A stretch of DNA of 64,000 nt. It comes from Actinomycetota bacterium (GTDB lineage Bacteria > Actinomycetota > Actinomycetes > Mycobacteriales > Pseudonocardiaceae). The position numbers were made by a program, and so were the translations under genes. Shown here in pieces: positions 10,154-19,916 of this stretch; positions within the stretch are counted from its first letter, which is position 1, and every line of letters starts with the position of its first letter. Below the pieces are notes generated by a model that was not told the origin of the DNA, did no database searches, and saw only the letters and a list, made by a program, of their open reading frames with translations. The stretch is from assembly GCA_021324675.1 (NCBI GenBank), contig JAJPIR010000267.1:1-64000 (forward strand), written 5' to 3'.

Positions 10154-10972
10154 ATGGACAGCCTGCGTGGCGTGCAGCAGTGGCCCGTCGACGCGGTCGC
10201 CGTCGCGGTGATCGACTCCTCCGGTGCGGTGGCAGGTAGCCACGGCCCCCAGGACCGGCCATTCCGGCTGGCCTCGGTGACCAAGCTGCTCTCGGCCTAC
10301 GCGGTACTGCTGGCGCTCCAGGAGGGCGCGATTGAGCTGGATCAACCGGCTGGGCCGCCCGGCGCTACAGTGCGCCACCTGCTGGCGCACGCCTCCGGGT
10401 TGGCCTACGACACGCCGCAGGTCTCGGCGGCACCCGGCACCAAGCGGATCTACTCCAACACCGGGTTCGAGGCACTGGCCGATGCGGTGGCCTCCTCGTC
10501 CGGCATCCCCTTCCCGGAATACCTGGCCGATGCCGTGCTGCGCCCGTTGGGCATGTCTTCCTCCCGGCTGGCCGGCACCGCCGCCGCGGGCGGTGTGTCC
10601 ACGTGCGCTGATTTAGCCCGGTTCGCGGCCGAATTGCAGGCACCGGCGCTGCTGGCGCCGCAGATCCTCGCCGAAGCCACCCAGGTGACCTTCCCAGGCC
10701 TGGACGGCGTGCTGCCCGGCTACGGCATGCAGCGCCCCAACGATTGGGGTCTAGGCTTCGAGCTGCGCGATCACAAGAGTCCGCACTGGACGGGCAGCCA
10801 GAACTCATCGCAGACCTTCGGGCACTTCGGGCAATCCGGCACCTTCCTGTGGGCGGATCCGGTAGCTCACGCGGCCTGCATCGCGCTGACCAATCGGGAT
10901 TTCGGCCCATGGGCCCGTACCGCCTGGCCTCACTTTTCCGACGAAGTACTCGCTGAGCTCCCCCACCCCTAG
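10154..10972 (+). CDS. serine hydrolase, beta-lactamase/penicillin-binding-like family
   Basis: FRLASVTKLLSAYAVLLAL (SxxK), IYSNTGFEALADAV (YxN), FGHFGQSGTFLWADP. Confidence 0.9.
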   Translation: MDSLRGVQQWPVDAVAVAVIDSSGAVAGSHGPQDRPFRLASVTKLLSAYAVLLALQEGAIELDQPAGPPGATVRHLLAHASGLAYDTPQVSAAPGTKRIYSNTGFEALADAVASSSGIPFPEYLADAVLRPLGMSSSRLAGTAAAGGVSTCADLARFAAELQAPALLAPQILAEATQVTFPGLDGVLPGYGMQRPNDWGLGFELRDHKSPHWTGSQNSSQTFGHFGQSGTFLWADPVAHAACIALTNRDFGPWARTAWPHFSDEVLAELPHP

Positions 10973-10985
10973 CGCACCTTCCAAC

Positions 10986-11053
10986 CCGCGTTCTGGATGC
11001 AGACTGCTGTTTTCGGGCGCCCTGAAACCGCGTTCTGCATCCAGACTGCGGTT
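10986..11053. repeat. Intergenic 22-bp element, two direct copies, second with inverted 4-bp core
   Basis: CCGCGTTCTGGATGCAGACTGC (10986-11007) and CCGCGTTCTGCATCCAGACTGC (11028-11049); same 22-mer at 43462. Confidence 0.85.
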
Positions 11054-11082
11054 ATCTAGCGAATGCGGCCCGCGGGCCGCTG

Positions 11083-11961
11083 TCAGCCCGGCAAGGCGAG
11101 CCGGCGAGCCAGCGAGATCGCATCCACCGGCGCTCGCACCTTGACGTCGTTGTCGAAGTAGACGAATACATCCCGCGGTCTCGCCGACGCGGGCTCGGCG
11201 ATGGTGTGTTCGGAGTGGACCCTGGCACCGGTGCGCCAATCGCGGATGCGGTGTGCCCAGGTGTCCAGGGCCTCATCGGTGTAACCGCTGACATACAGTT
11301 CCACGTCGCCATGCAGGCGGACATAGACAAAGCTGGCAGTGACGTCTTCCAGGTACGGCCAGCGTCCCGCGGTATCAGCGACCACCAGGGCAATACCGTG
11401 GGCTCGGAGCAGTTCGATCAGCGCTGGATCGCGGTAGCTTGGATGGCGAACTTCCAGCGCATGGCGCAGTGGCCGGTCGGTATCGATGGTAGTCCAGGCC
11501 CACCCCGCTAGTCGCTCGTCGTGCCGCTGCGCGAGCCGGCTGGCCTCGGCGGTGCTGCGGGGAAGCAGATCGAAAAATGCTGTCAGGCGGCCTGCGTCGA
11601 ATGGCAGGTTGGGTGGTAATTGCCACAGCAAAGGCCCGAGTTTGGCACCCAAAGCGAGCACCCCGGACGCGAAAAAGTTTGCCAGCGGGGTCGCCACATC
11701 CCGCAGTTTCTTCATATGGGTGATAAACCGGCTGCCCTTGACAGCGAAGACAAAATCGCTGGGGGTGGCCGCTGCCCAGCATTGGTAGCTGGCTGGCTGC
11801 TGCAATGAGTAGAACGAACAGTTGATCTCGACGCTGTTCAGCTGCCGGGACAGGTACTCCAATTCCCGGCGGTGCGGTAGCCCTGGCGGGTAAAAAACAC
11901 CGCGCCAGGGTGGGTACGTCCATCCTGACGTGCCCACCCTGGGCGCGAGCCCGTCACCCAC
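11083..11961 (-). CDS. DUF72 (YecE-like) protein
   Basis: [60 protein letters not shown]-type C-terminus. Confidence 0.9.
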   Translation of the reverse strand: MGDGLAPRVGTSGWTYPPWRGVFYPPGLPHRRELEYLSRQLNSVEINCSFYSLQQPASYQCWAAATPSDFVFAVKGSRFITHMKKLRDVATPLANFFASGVLALGAKLGPLLWQLPPNLPFDAGRLTAFFDLLPRSTAEASRLAQRHDERLAGWAWTTIDTDRPLRHALEVRHPSYRDPALIELLRAHGIALVVADTAGRWPYLEDVTASFVYVRLHGDVELYVSGYTDEALDTWAHRIRDWRTGARVHSEHTIAEPASARPRDVFVYFDNDVKVRAPVDAISLARRLALPG

Positions 11962-13624
11962 ACACTGCGCCCTCTGCGGCGCTGCCAACCAGGCGTGCGT
12001 ACTTGGCCAGCACACCATGGAGGGGGCGCTCCAGGGCCTTCCACTCCTGGCGGCGCCGCGCGAGTTCCTCGGCATCCACCTGCAGGATCAGCTCGCGGCG
12101 GGCGACGTCTAGCGTGATGCGGTCGCCGTCGCGGACCAGCGCGATGGGGCCGCCGTGGGCAGCCTCGGGCGCGACGTGCGCGATGCTCATGCCGGTAGTG
12201 CCGCCGGAGAAACGCCCGTCGGTGACCAGCAGGACATCCTTGCTCAAACCGGCGCCCTTGATCGCCCCAGTGACCGCGAGCATCTCGCGCATCCCTGGTC
12301 CGCCGCGCGGGCCTTCATACCGGATCACCACCACATCACCGGGCTGCAGATCGGGCACGGCAGCCATCGCGGCCTGCTCGCCGTCAAAGACCCGAGCTCG
12401 CCCGTCGAATCTGGTCGAGTCGATGCCGGCGGTCTTGACCACCGCGCCGTCGGGGGCCAGCGAGCCACGCAGGATGGTGATCCCACCGATCGGGTGGATG
12501 GGATCGTCGAGGCTATGCAGGATCTTGCCGTCCAGGTCCGGCGGATCCAGCTCCGCGAGATTCTCGGCGACGGTGCGCCCGGTGACGGTGAGGCAGTCGC
12601 CGTCCAGTAACCCAGCGCCCAGCAGCGCCTTCATCACCACCGGCACGCCACCAACCTGGTCCACGGAAGCCATCACGTGAGCGCCAAAAGGCTTGACATC
12701 GGCCAGGTGCGGCACTTTGTCGCCGATACGGTTGAAGTCGTCCAGATCCAGCGGCACCCCGGCCTCGTGCGCGATCGCCAGCAGGTGCAGCACCGCGTTG
12801 GTGGAGCCGCCAAAGGCCATCACCACCGCGATCGCATTCTCGAATGCTGGCCGGGTGAGGATCTGCCGGGCGGTGATACCACGCTTGATGAGCTCCACCA
12901 CGGCACTGCCGCTGGCCCGGGCGAACCCGTCGCGGCGCCGGTCCACGGCAGGCGGGCTGGCCGAGCCGGGGAGGGACATACCCAGCGCCTCAGCAGCACA
13001 GGCCATGGTGTTGGCGGTGAACATGCCAGCGCAGGCGCCCTCGCCAGGGCAGATAGCGCGTTCCACGGCGTCGACCTCGGCGCGGCTGATCCGGCCGCGT
13101 AAGCATGCACCCACCGCCTCGAAGGCATCGACGATGTTGACCTCGCGATCACCCACCCGGCCGGGCAGGATGGTGCCTCCGTAGAGGAACACCGCCGCCA
13201 GATCCAGCCGCGCGGCGGCCATCAGCATCCCGGGCAGGCTCTTGTCGCAACCGGCCAGCAGCACCGCGCCGTCCAGCCGTTCGGCCTCTACGACAGTCTC
13301 CACCGAGTCGGCGATGATTTCCCGGGACACCAGCGAGTAGTGCATCCCAACATGCCCCATGGAGATCCCGTCGGAGACCGAGATGGTGCCGAACTCCATC
13401 GGGAATCCACCTGCCGCGTGCACGCCCTCCTTGCTTGCCTTGGCAAGCCGATCCAGCGACAGGTTGCAGGGAGTGATCTCATTCCACGAGGACGCAACAC
13501 CGATTTGCGGCTTGGCAAAGTCGTCATCACGCATACCCACGGCGCGCAACATGCCGCGTGCTGCGGCGCGCTCAAGCCCATCCGTGACATCCCGGCTACG
13601 CGGTTTGAGGTCTGGCTGGGTCAT
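11954..13624 (-). CDS. ilvD: dihydroxy-acid dehydratase
   Basis: [74 protein letters not shown]. Confidence 0.95.
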   Translation of the reverse strand: MTQPDLKPRSRDVTDGLERAAARGMLRAVGMRDDDFAKPQIGVASSWNEITPCNLSLDRLAKASKEGVHAAGGFPMEFGTISVSDGISMGHVGMHYSLVSREIIADSVETVVEAERLDGAVLLAGCDKSLPGMLMAAARLDLAAVFLYGGTILPGRVGDREVNIVDAFEAVGACLRGRISRAEVDAVERAICPGEGACAGMFTANTMACAAEALGMSLPGSASPPAVDRRRDGFARASGSAVVELIKRGITARQILTRPAFENAIAVVMAFGGSTNAVLHLLAIAHEAGVPLDLDDFNRIGDKVPHLADVKPFGAHVMASVDQVGGVPVVMKALLGAGLLDGDCLTVTGRTVAENLAELDPPDLDGKILHSLDDPIHPIGGITILRGSLAPDGAVVKTAGIDSTRFDGRARVFDGEQAAMAAVPDLQPGDVVVIRYEGPRGGPGMREMLAVTGAIKGAGLSKDVLLVTDGRFSGGTTGMSIAHVAPEAAHGGPIALVRDGDRITLDVARRELILQVDAEELARRRQEWKALERPLHGVLAKYARLVGSAAEGAVCG

Positions 13625-13818
13625 CACTTCTCCTGTCCCCACGGGCTGCAATCCGTCACATGGAGCATGGCAGAAGGCCGGCCGCACCCGCGGCCAACCT
13701 GCGAGTTGAGCAGCGATCTCCTCTAGGACGAAGATCTGTTGACGAAAGGAATCCGACAGGTCTAACGTTAGCAAATCATGATTCTAGAAGGGCGTCGGAT
13801 CCGCGGGGGGTGGCATCG

Positions 13819-14289
13819 ATGAGTGGTGTACGTGTGCACAGTCCAGATCGTTCCGATCAGGTAGGTAGCTTAGAAACCGCCTTTGCCGGTAATCCGGCGA
13901 GAGCTGCTGCGGGTCGGTGGCGCGTGCTGGCGATTTTGCTGGCAACGCTGATCGCCGCGTTGGGGGTCGCGGTCAGCCATGGCAGCGCAGCAGCGAGCAC
14001 GAGCACCGGCGACGACACCGCAGTGATCTCAACAAACGCGCCCAACACTGTCGTGATCAAGAACTTCGGGTTCGGACCGGCTACTATGACGGTCGCTCCC
14101 GGAACGAAGATCACGGTGCTGAACCAGGATCGAGCTCCGCATACGGTAACTGCCGTCAATAAAACATTCGATACCGGCACAATCGCCGGCGGCCAGCGCG
14201 GGGAAATAACCGCGCCCACCACGCCGGGTACATATCCCTACATCTGCACCCTCCATCCTTCTATGACAGGCACACTGATCGTCAAGTGA
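13819..14289 (+). CDS. secreted cupredoxin-like protein
   Basis: TM/signal segment; VVIKNFGFGPATMTVAPGTKITVLNQDRAPHTVTA...PGTYPYICTLHPSMTGTLIVK copper-site pattern (H...C..H..M). Confidence 0.9.
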   Translation: MSGVRVHSPDRSDQVGSLETAFAGNPARAAAGRWRVLAILLATLIAALGVAVSHGSAAASTSTGDDTAVISTNAPNTVVIKNFGFGPATMTVAPGTKITVLNQDRAPHTVTAVNKTFDTGTIAGGQRGEITAPTTPGTYPYICTLHPSMTGTLIVK

Positions 14290-14369
14290 CGCCGCGCGTA
14301 CTGAACTGTCCTTTGGTAGCGTCGGGCAACGGCTAGGTGGGGGACTTTGAGTAGGAAGGATTCCTAGTC

Positions 14370-15221
14370 ATGGCGTTTGGAGACGCGCTGGTGCGCCGGA
14401 TTGAAGGGTTCACCGCACTCGACAAAGTGGCCAAACCGGTGGCCGGGTTGGTCGGCAAGGCGGTGCAGCCTCGCGCAGTCCGCAACCTGCTCAGTGGTAC
14501 GTATTTAGGCCATCCTGCCCATCCCATGCTCACCGATGTGCCAATCGGCGCCTGGACTATGTCTGCGCTGTTGGACCTCGTCGGCGGCGCCAAGGCTGAG
14601 CCGGCGGCCGACCTGCTCGTCGGTGCCGGGATCCTCAGCGCGATCCCGACCGCGGCAACCGGCCTCAACGACTGGTCGGACACCATCGGCGCAGACCGGC
14701 GGATCGGCGCGGTCCACGCCACTGCAAACGTCGCCGCCTTGAGCCTGTACGTGGCGTCGCTGCTTGCCCGGCGTAGCGGGGGGCGCGGCACCGGCAAGCT
14801 TCTCGGGCTGGCCGGGTTCGGCGTCCTCGTCGCTGGCGCGTACCTCGGTGGCCATCTGTCGTTTGCCAAAGGCGTCAACGTCAACCACACCTTCCTCGAG
14901 TACCGCCCGCAGGAGTGGACGACGGTGCTTGCCGAGGCGGAACTGGGTGAGGGCGAGCTGCGCCGGGTCTCCGCGGGTGAAGCCTCAGTGCTGCTGGTCC
15001 GCGAAGACGGGCGCATCCATGCCCTGGCGAACACCTGCAGCCATGCCGGTGGTCCGCTGAACGAAGGCGAGCTCGCCGACGGCTGCGTCATCTGCCCATG
15101 GCACGGCAGCGCCTTCCGGCTGTCGGACGGCGAGATCGTGCGCGGCCCGGCGTCCACGCCACAGCCAGCCTACGAGACCCGGGTCCGCGGCGGGAAAATC
15201 GAAGTCCGAGCGCTGAGCTAG
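14370..15221 (+). CDS. DUF2231 membrane domain fused to Rieske [2Fe-2S] domain
   Basis: HPAHPMLTDVPIGAWTMSALLDL; Rieske motifs CSHAGGPL and CPWHGSAF. Confidence 0.92.
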   Translation: MAFGDALVRRIEGFTALDKVAKPVAGLVGKAVQPRAVRNLLSGTYLGHPAHPMLTDVPIGAWTMSALLDLVGGAKAEPAADLLVGAGILSAIPTAATGLNDWSDTIGADRRIGAVHATANVAALSLYVASLLARRSGGRGTGKLLGLAGFGVLVAGAYLGGHLSFAKGVNVNHTFLEYRPQEWTTVLAEAELGEGELRRVSAGEASVLLVREDGRIHALANTCSHAGGPLNEGELADGCVICPWHGSAFRLSDGEIVRGPASTPQPAYETRVRGGKIEVRALS

Positions 15222-15230
15222 CTCGAACGC

Positions 15231-15291
15231 CGTGAACTCGACGCCATCGACATCCGGCCGGCCTGCGGACGTCGTTGGTGTCGAGTTCACG
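15231..15291. repeat. long imperfect inverted repeat downstream of the Rieske gene
   Basis: CGTGAACTCGACGCCATCGACATCCG (15231-15256) vs CGGACGTCGTTGGTGTCGAGTTCACG (15266-15291), 23/26 complementary, 9-nt loop. Confidence 0.8.
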
Positions 15292-15931
15292 ACAGCACGC
15301 CCGCCCCCTCGGCCCAGGCTTGCCGGCCATCCATGGCCGTAGTGGAAAAACCACCCGCAGCGCAGGCACCTCGAAGACTCCGGGTCCCAACCCATCCGCC
15401 GGCGGGAAATCTCCGTGCCCGAGCGCAGCGTCTGCTCGACCACCATGCCCACGGTTGTCCCCTGGTACCGACAATGGGGTGACAATGCTTCGTGGGGCTT
15501 GGACTGCTATATAGTCGCGGCCACAAAAGAAGCGATCAGAAAAAAAATTTTGCCAGCCGGATCAGTTCATGAGCGCCGAGGCCGTGTCGGCGGCAAACTT
15601 TATATTGCAGATTCTGTCAAATGCGGGTACCGGTGACGGCAGAGGCTTCGGATGGCCGAAACCGGCGGCCGCAAGCGCCCCGTCGCAAAGGCGTCCGTGA
15701 GATAGCGCTGAGCGGCCGCCTCCCGGGCCATCGCGCGGGAGGCGTCACCCCGGCACTGCTAATCGGACAGCCTCATCGAGGGCTACCGCGTGCAGGCGGA
15801 GAGAGGCTTCGACTCCCGATGGGAACCCGCTCGAGTGCGCCGCACCCGCATCCGCCAGCAACCACGAAGTGGTCACCGTTCGCCATGGCCACCAAGAAGC
15901 GGTCAGGGACGGATGTCAACGTTCACGCTCA

Positions 15932-16570
15932 TCACGCCACCCCGGCCAGCGCGAAAAACTCCTGCCGGGAGCGGGCGTCCTCGCGCAGTACCCCGTGCAG
16001 CGCCGAGGTTACGGTCCGCGAGCCAGTGGCCCGCACGCCCCGTAATGACATGCACAAGTGCTCGGCTTCGATCACCACGCCGACGCCCTTAGGGGCCAGA
16101 TGCTCCAGCAAGCCATTGGCGACTTGCTGGGTCAGGCGTTCCTGAACCTGCAGGTCCCGAGCAAACAGCTCGACGACCCGTGCCAACTTCGACAACCCGA
16201 GGATCCGCTTCCCGGGCAGATAACCGACGTGGGCGATGCCGTGGAATGGCAACAGGTGGTGCTCGCATAGCGATTGCACGGGAATGCCTTTGGCGAGTAC
16301 CAGCTCGTCGTAACCCTCATCATTGGGGAACGTCGTCAGGTCGAACTCCCGGGGAGTGAGCAGTTCGGCGAAGGACTGCGCCACTCGCCGGGGGGTATCC
16401 GAAAGGTGCTCCGAGTTCGGATCCTTACCCAACGCGACCAGCAGATCGGCCACCGCCTGCTCCGCTGCGGCCAGGTCCACGCCCTGCCGGGGCGCGACCA
16501 CCCGGAGGCTGGGTTGGCGTACAGCGGCTGGCTGCTCGGGCAACGACGCGGCGGGGTCGAATGTGGTCAT
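15932..16570 (-). CDS. folE: GTP cyclohydrolase I
   Basis: DTPRRVAQSFAELLTPREF, SLCEHHLLPFHGIAHVGYLP, GLSKLARVVELFARDLQVQERLTQQVA, RTVTSALHGVLRED. Confidence 0.95.
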   Translation of the reverse strand: MTTFDPAASLPEQPAAVRQPSLRVVAPRQGVDLAAAEQAVADLLVALGKDPNSEHLSDTPRRVAQSFAELLTPREFDLTTFPNDEGYDELVLAKGIPVQSLCEHHLLPFHGIAHVGYLPGKRILGLSKLARVVELFARDLQVQERLTQQVANGLLEHLAPKGVGVVIEAEHLCMSLRGVRATGSRTVTSALHGVLREDARSRQEFFALAGVA

Positions 16571-16650
16571 CCGGCTTCTTTCCTTGAGTGGGGATGGGGG
16601 ACGGAGGGCACGAGGCAGCGCGCGGCCGCGGGCCCTCCAGAGACACACGA

Positions 16651-17298
16651 TCAAGACGGTTGGTGGTGGGGTCGGCGGAAAACCTTGGGCAGCCGGGTGG
16701 CCATGTGACTGAGCTGGGACGCCAGGTCTAACAACTGGTGCACATCGGGCGCAACTTGCTGGAGGTGAACAAGCTGTGGAAGCACCTGCTGGTGCATCGC
16801 ATCGGCGAGTTGAGGCAGCCGCCCGGCGAGGTCTACCAAGGCATCAATGTCACTTGCCTGGGTAGTTTCGGCCAGGCGCCGCACCACCGACGCCAGTTGG
16901 TCCAGCGTGCCGGAGGAAGGATCCAGCAGCGCAATGGCGGAATCCGTCAAGGTACGCGCCTGCTGCGCCGTCCCGCCGGCGTCCGTGACGGCGCGGTCGG
17001 CACGCCGGATGACGTCCTCGGCGGTACTGATGACGTGCTCAGCGCGTTCCGGCAGGGCACTAGTCCTTGCCACCACCGCACCGATCGCGGTCAGCCTCTG
17101 CTCGGCCACAGTGACCAGATCGATGACCCGCGCGGGCAGCGACACCAGTACCGCACTGATGCCGACAGCAGCGGAAACCGGGTGGCTCAACACGATGGGC
17201 AGCCGGTGCAGGGAGCTACTATCGATCCGACGGTGATTTCGCTCCAGATCATCGGGCGCGCAACGCAGGGCGCAGGTCACACCGGCAGCCCTGCACAA
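16651..17298 (-). CDS. hypothetical helical protein
   Basis: Long ORF with repeated hydrophobic/amphipathic helices; family not recognised, start uncertain. Confidence 0.5.
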   Translation of the reverse strand: MCRAAGVTCALRCAPDDLERNHRRIDSSSLHRLPIVLSHPVSAAVGISAVLVSLPARVIDLVTVAEQRLTAIGAVVARTSALPERAEHVISTAEDVIRRADRAVTDAGGTAQQARTLTDSAIALLDPSSGTLDQLASVVRRLAETTQASDIDALVDLAGRLPQLADAMHQQVLPQLVHLQQVAPDVHQLLDLASQLSHMATRLPKVFRRPHHQPS

Positions 17299-17431
17299 GC
17301 TGGAGTCAGTGACCGGAGGGTAGCCATCGCAGAGGCACAGACCGGTACCGGACGGTACCGATGCTGCAGGTAGTAGCAGGGGGTGACGGCCCTCTCCGAC
17401 CGTGCGCTCACGTTAGCCTCCAGCACTCTAA

Positions 17432-17450
17432 TAACATGATATGTTAACAT
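17432..17450. promoter_or_regulatory. overlapping palindromes upstream of regulator, candidate operator
   Basis: TAACAT-GAT-ATGTTA (17432-17446) and ATGTTAACAT (17441-17450) in an AT-rich patch ahead of the HTH gene at 17493. Confidence 0.5.
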
Positions 17451-17492
17451 TAGATCTCTGCCTCTGTTTAGTCAACAAAGGTTGGTAATAGA

Positions 17493-18218
17493 ATGATGCC
17501 CCGGGAGGCTCAGATCTCAGCGGTTGCCGCGCTCGATGAGCCGACCCGCCGGCAGCTGTACGACTACGTGGTGAACCAACCTGGACCGGTCAGCCGCGAC
17601 GATGCTGCGGCGGCTCTTGACCTGCCGCGTACGACCGCGGCATTTCACCTTGACCGGCTGGTCGACGAAAAGCTGCTCGATGTGGCCTATGAGCGGCGCA
17701 CCGGCCGCACCGGCCCCGGGGCGGGGCGACCGGCCAAGCTGTACCGCAGATCCGATCAGCACGTCGCCGTGTCGTTGCCCCAGCGTCATTACGACCTCGC
17801 CGGGCGCCTGCTTTCCGGCGCAGTCGAGGAAGCCGAGAGGTCCGGCGAATCACCACGGGCGATTCTTGACCAACGCGCTTACCAGCTAGGCAAGCAACTG
17901 GGCGAAACGGCACGGGCTGCTGACGGTGACGGTAATGCCCGGGATACCGCGCTGCGCGTGCTTAAAGGGCACGGTTTCGAACCGCGCTTAGACGACGGCC
18001 GAATCGTGCTGGCCAACTGCCCGTTCCACGCGCTAGCGCAGGATTACACCGAAATCGTCTGCGGCATGAACCTGGCGCTGCTCGGAGGTCTCCTTGACGG
18101 CCTAGGCACCACGGGACTGACTGCTCGCCTGGATCCCGCACCACCGTTCTGCTGCGTCCGTATGGAACCCGCCCCAGCTCCCTCTCCCGGAGATCCACCT
18201 CCCGACACGCAGCCATAA
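17493..18218 (+). CDS. winged-HTH (ArsR-like) regulator with C-terminal Cys motif
   Basis: LDEPTRRQLYDYVVNQPGPVSRDDAAAALDLPRTTAAFHLDRLVDEKLL; C-terminal NCPFHALAQDYTEIVCGMNLALLGGLLDGL...CCVRMEP. Confidence 0.85.
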   Translation: MMPREAQISAVAALDEPTRRQLYDYVVNQPGPVSRDDAAAALDLPRTTAAFHLDRLVDEKLLDVAYERRTGRTGPGAGRPAKLYRRSDQHVAVSLPQRHYDLAGRLLSGAVEEAERSGESPRAILDQRAYQLGKQLGETARAADGDGNARDTALRVLKGHGFEPRLDDGRIVLANCPFHALAQDYTEIVCGMNLALLGGLLDGLGTTGLTARLDPAPPFCCVRMEPAPAPSPGDPPPDTQP

Positions 18219-18244
18219 GGGGCGATCCGCCCGGCCGCAAGCCG

Positions 18245-18775
18245 CTATGGTCGGCTATCAGGTGCTTGGTAGGCGGCGTGGAAAGCGTCCAGAGTCTCCT
18301 GGTTGAACAGCACGAAACGGACTTCGCGCACGCCGCTCGGGGTCTGCGTGACGGTGGTCAGCGCAATGCGGGCGGCATCGCGCAATGGCCAGCCGTAGGC
18401 GCCGGCGGACACCGCGGGGAACGCGACCGTCTGCGCGCCGAGTTCATCAGCTACCCGCAGGGACTGCCGGTAGCAGGACGCAAGCACCTCTGAGCGGTCT
18501 TCCAGCTCGGTGTAGACCGGACCGACGGTATGGATCACCCAACGAGCCGGCAGCTCACCGGCGGTGGTGGCGACCGCGTGGCCGGCAGGTAAGCCGGCCC
18601 GGTAGCGGCCGGCCCGCAACACCCGGCACTGCGCCAGGATCGCCGGCCCGCCGCGGCGGTGGATCGCGCCGTCTACGCCACCTCCACCCATCAGGGTGCT
18701 GTTAGCAGCATTCACTACCGCATCGACCTGCTGTTCGGTGATATCGCCGCGGAGCAGGGTGATGTGCGTGTCCAC
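18245..18775 (-). CDS. macro domain protein (ADP-ribose binding/hydrolase)
   Basis: ITLLRGDITEQQVDAVVNAANSTLMGGGGVDGAIHRRGG; VSAGAYGWPLRDAARIAL. Confidence 0.93.
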   Translation of the reverse strand: MDTHITLLRGDITEQQVDAVVNAANSTLMGGGGVDGAIHRRGGPAILAQCRVLRAGRYRAGLPAGHAVATTAGELPARWVIHTVGPVYTELEDRSEVLASCYRQSLRVADELGAQTVAFPAVSAGAYGWPLRDAARIALTTVTQTPSGVREVRFVLFNQETLDAFHAAYQAPDSRP

Positions 18776-18849
18776 GTGGTCACCGTAACCAGTGAAGCGT
18801 GTGGCAAACTGCGCGGTTGACGTGTACACGATGCGTACAAGGGAACACG

Positions 18850-19479
18850 GTGAGTAACGAAAACCAGTGGCCCAGCCCGGTAGCCCTGATCGCGGCTAGT
18901 TCAGTCATCATGCTGGCGGGGTGCGCGGGTGCTCCGAGCGCACCCGCACCCGCGCCCGCCCCCGCCCCGGTGACCCCGCAGCCAAGTCCCATGCAGACGC
19001 TGGGCCCAGTTCCACCGGTGAGCAGTCCGCGCGATATCGCGGGCCTGACCCAGCGACCCTGTAGCCTGCTCACGCTCCAGCAGGCGACCGGGTTTCAGCT
19101 CGACCTGCCCGCGGACCAGCTGACCGGTACGCACGGCACGCAGCGCTGCAAGTGGACAACAACCACGTCTCCCGCGCATGAAATAGTTCGGATGCTCGAC
19201 ATCACCCTGTCGGTCAATAGTTCGGACTTCGATGCCGCTTACAATCGAGATCGCGGGCTGCCAGCCTTCGAGGTCACCGACATCACCGGCTACCCTGCCA
19301 TCGTAAGGATGACGAACGCGAATCTGCCGATTTGCGCAGTGCGGATTAAAGTGGCGGAACAGCAAAGCATCTTTGTGGATTACGAAGACAAAACGCTCAA
19401 CAAGAATCCTCGCCAATCATGCGAGGTGGGGAAGCGAATAGCCGCCGCGGTGCTGACCAATGTTCCACCGAAGAGCTGA
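18850..19479 (+). CDS. DUF3558-type lipoprotein, paralogue 1
   Basis: Lipobox LAGC; PCSLLTLQQATGFQL...CKWTT...RQSCEVGKRIAAAVLTNVP. Confidence 0.8.
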   Translation: MSNENQWPSPVALIAASSVIMLAGCAGAPSAPAPAPAPAPVTPQPSPMQTLGPVPPVSSPRDIAGLTQRPCSLLTLQQATGFQLDLPADQLTGTHGTQRCKWTTTTSPAHEIVRMLDITLSVNSSDFDAAYNRDRGLPAFEVTDITGYPAIVRMTNANLPICAVRIKVAEQQSIFVDYEDKTLNKNPRQSCEVGKRIAAAVLTNVPPKS

Positions 19480-19490
19480 ATGGACCCACA

Positions 19491-19916
19491 GTGAGCAACG
19501 AGATGCAGTGGCCTAGCGCCGGCAGCGATGCGGGTAACGTGCTGAACGGCACTCCGCTGGCCGACCTGCTCAGCGGCAACGGCGCAGCTACCGGTTTCTC
19601 GATAGACTACGAACGGGTCCCGCAAGCCATCACCGACTTAAAACACGCCGCGGAGTTCTTCGAAGACCGAGCGATGGCGGCGGATACGCTGGCGAATATT
19701 CAGTCTCCCGGGACTGACGGTGTGAGCATTTACGCGGTCGAGCAAATCGGCAAATGGGCGTCGGACAGCGGCGAGAACAATCTCGCGGCCACGCTCAGAT
19801 GCGGAGCATTACAGCTCAAGGTGTTGGCGGAGAAGCTGGAGAAGGATCTCAAAATCTACCTGCAGACCGAGGAGGTAAACTTACCTAAGCATCCCACCGG
19901 AGGGTTGCCGCTGTGA
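19491..19916 (+). CDS. small ESX-associated (WXG100-like) hypothetical protein
   Basis: 141 aa helical protein lodged between two DUF3558 genes, next to PPE-like and EspG-like genes. Confidence 0.55.
   Translation: MSNEMQWPSAGSDAGNVLNGTPLADLLSGNGAATGFSIDYERVPQAITDLKHAAEFFEDRAMAADTLANIQSPGTDGVSIYAVEQIGKWASDSGENNLAATLRCGALQLKVLAEKLEKDLKIYLQTEEVNLPKHPTGGLPL

Noticed and set aside
15500-15930. Low-GC stretch with poly-A/T and short ORFs after the Rieske gene, including a tRNA-like TTCGACTCCCG
   Set aside because: No convincing tRNA cloverleaf, att site or gene could be assembled.
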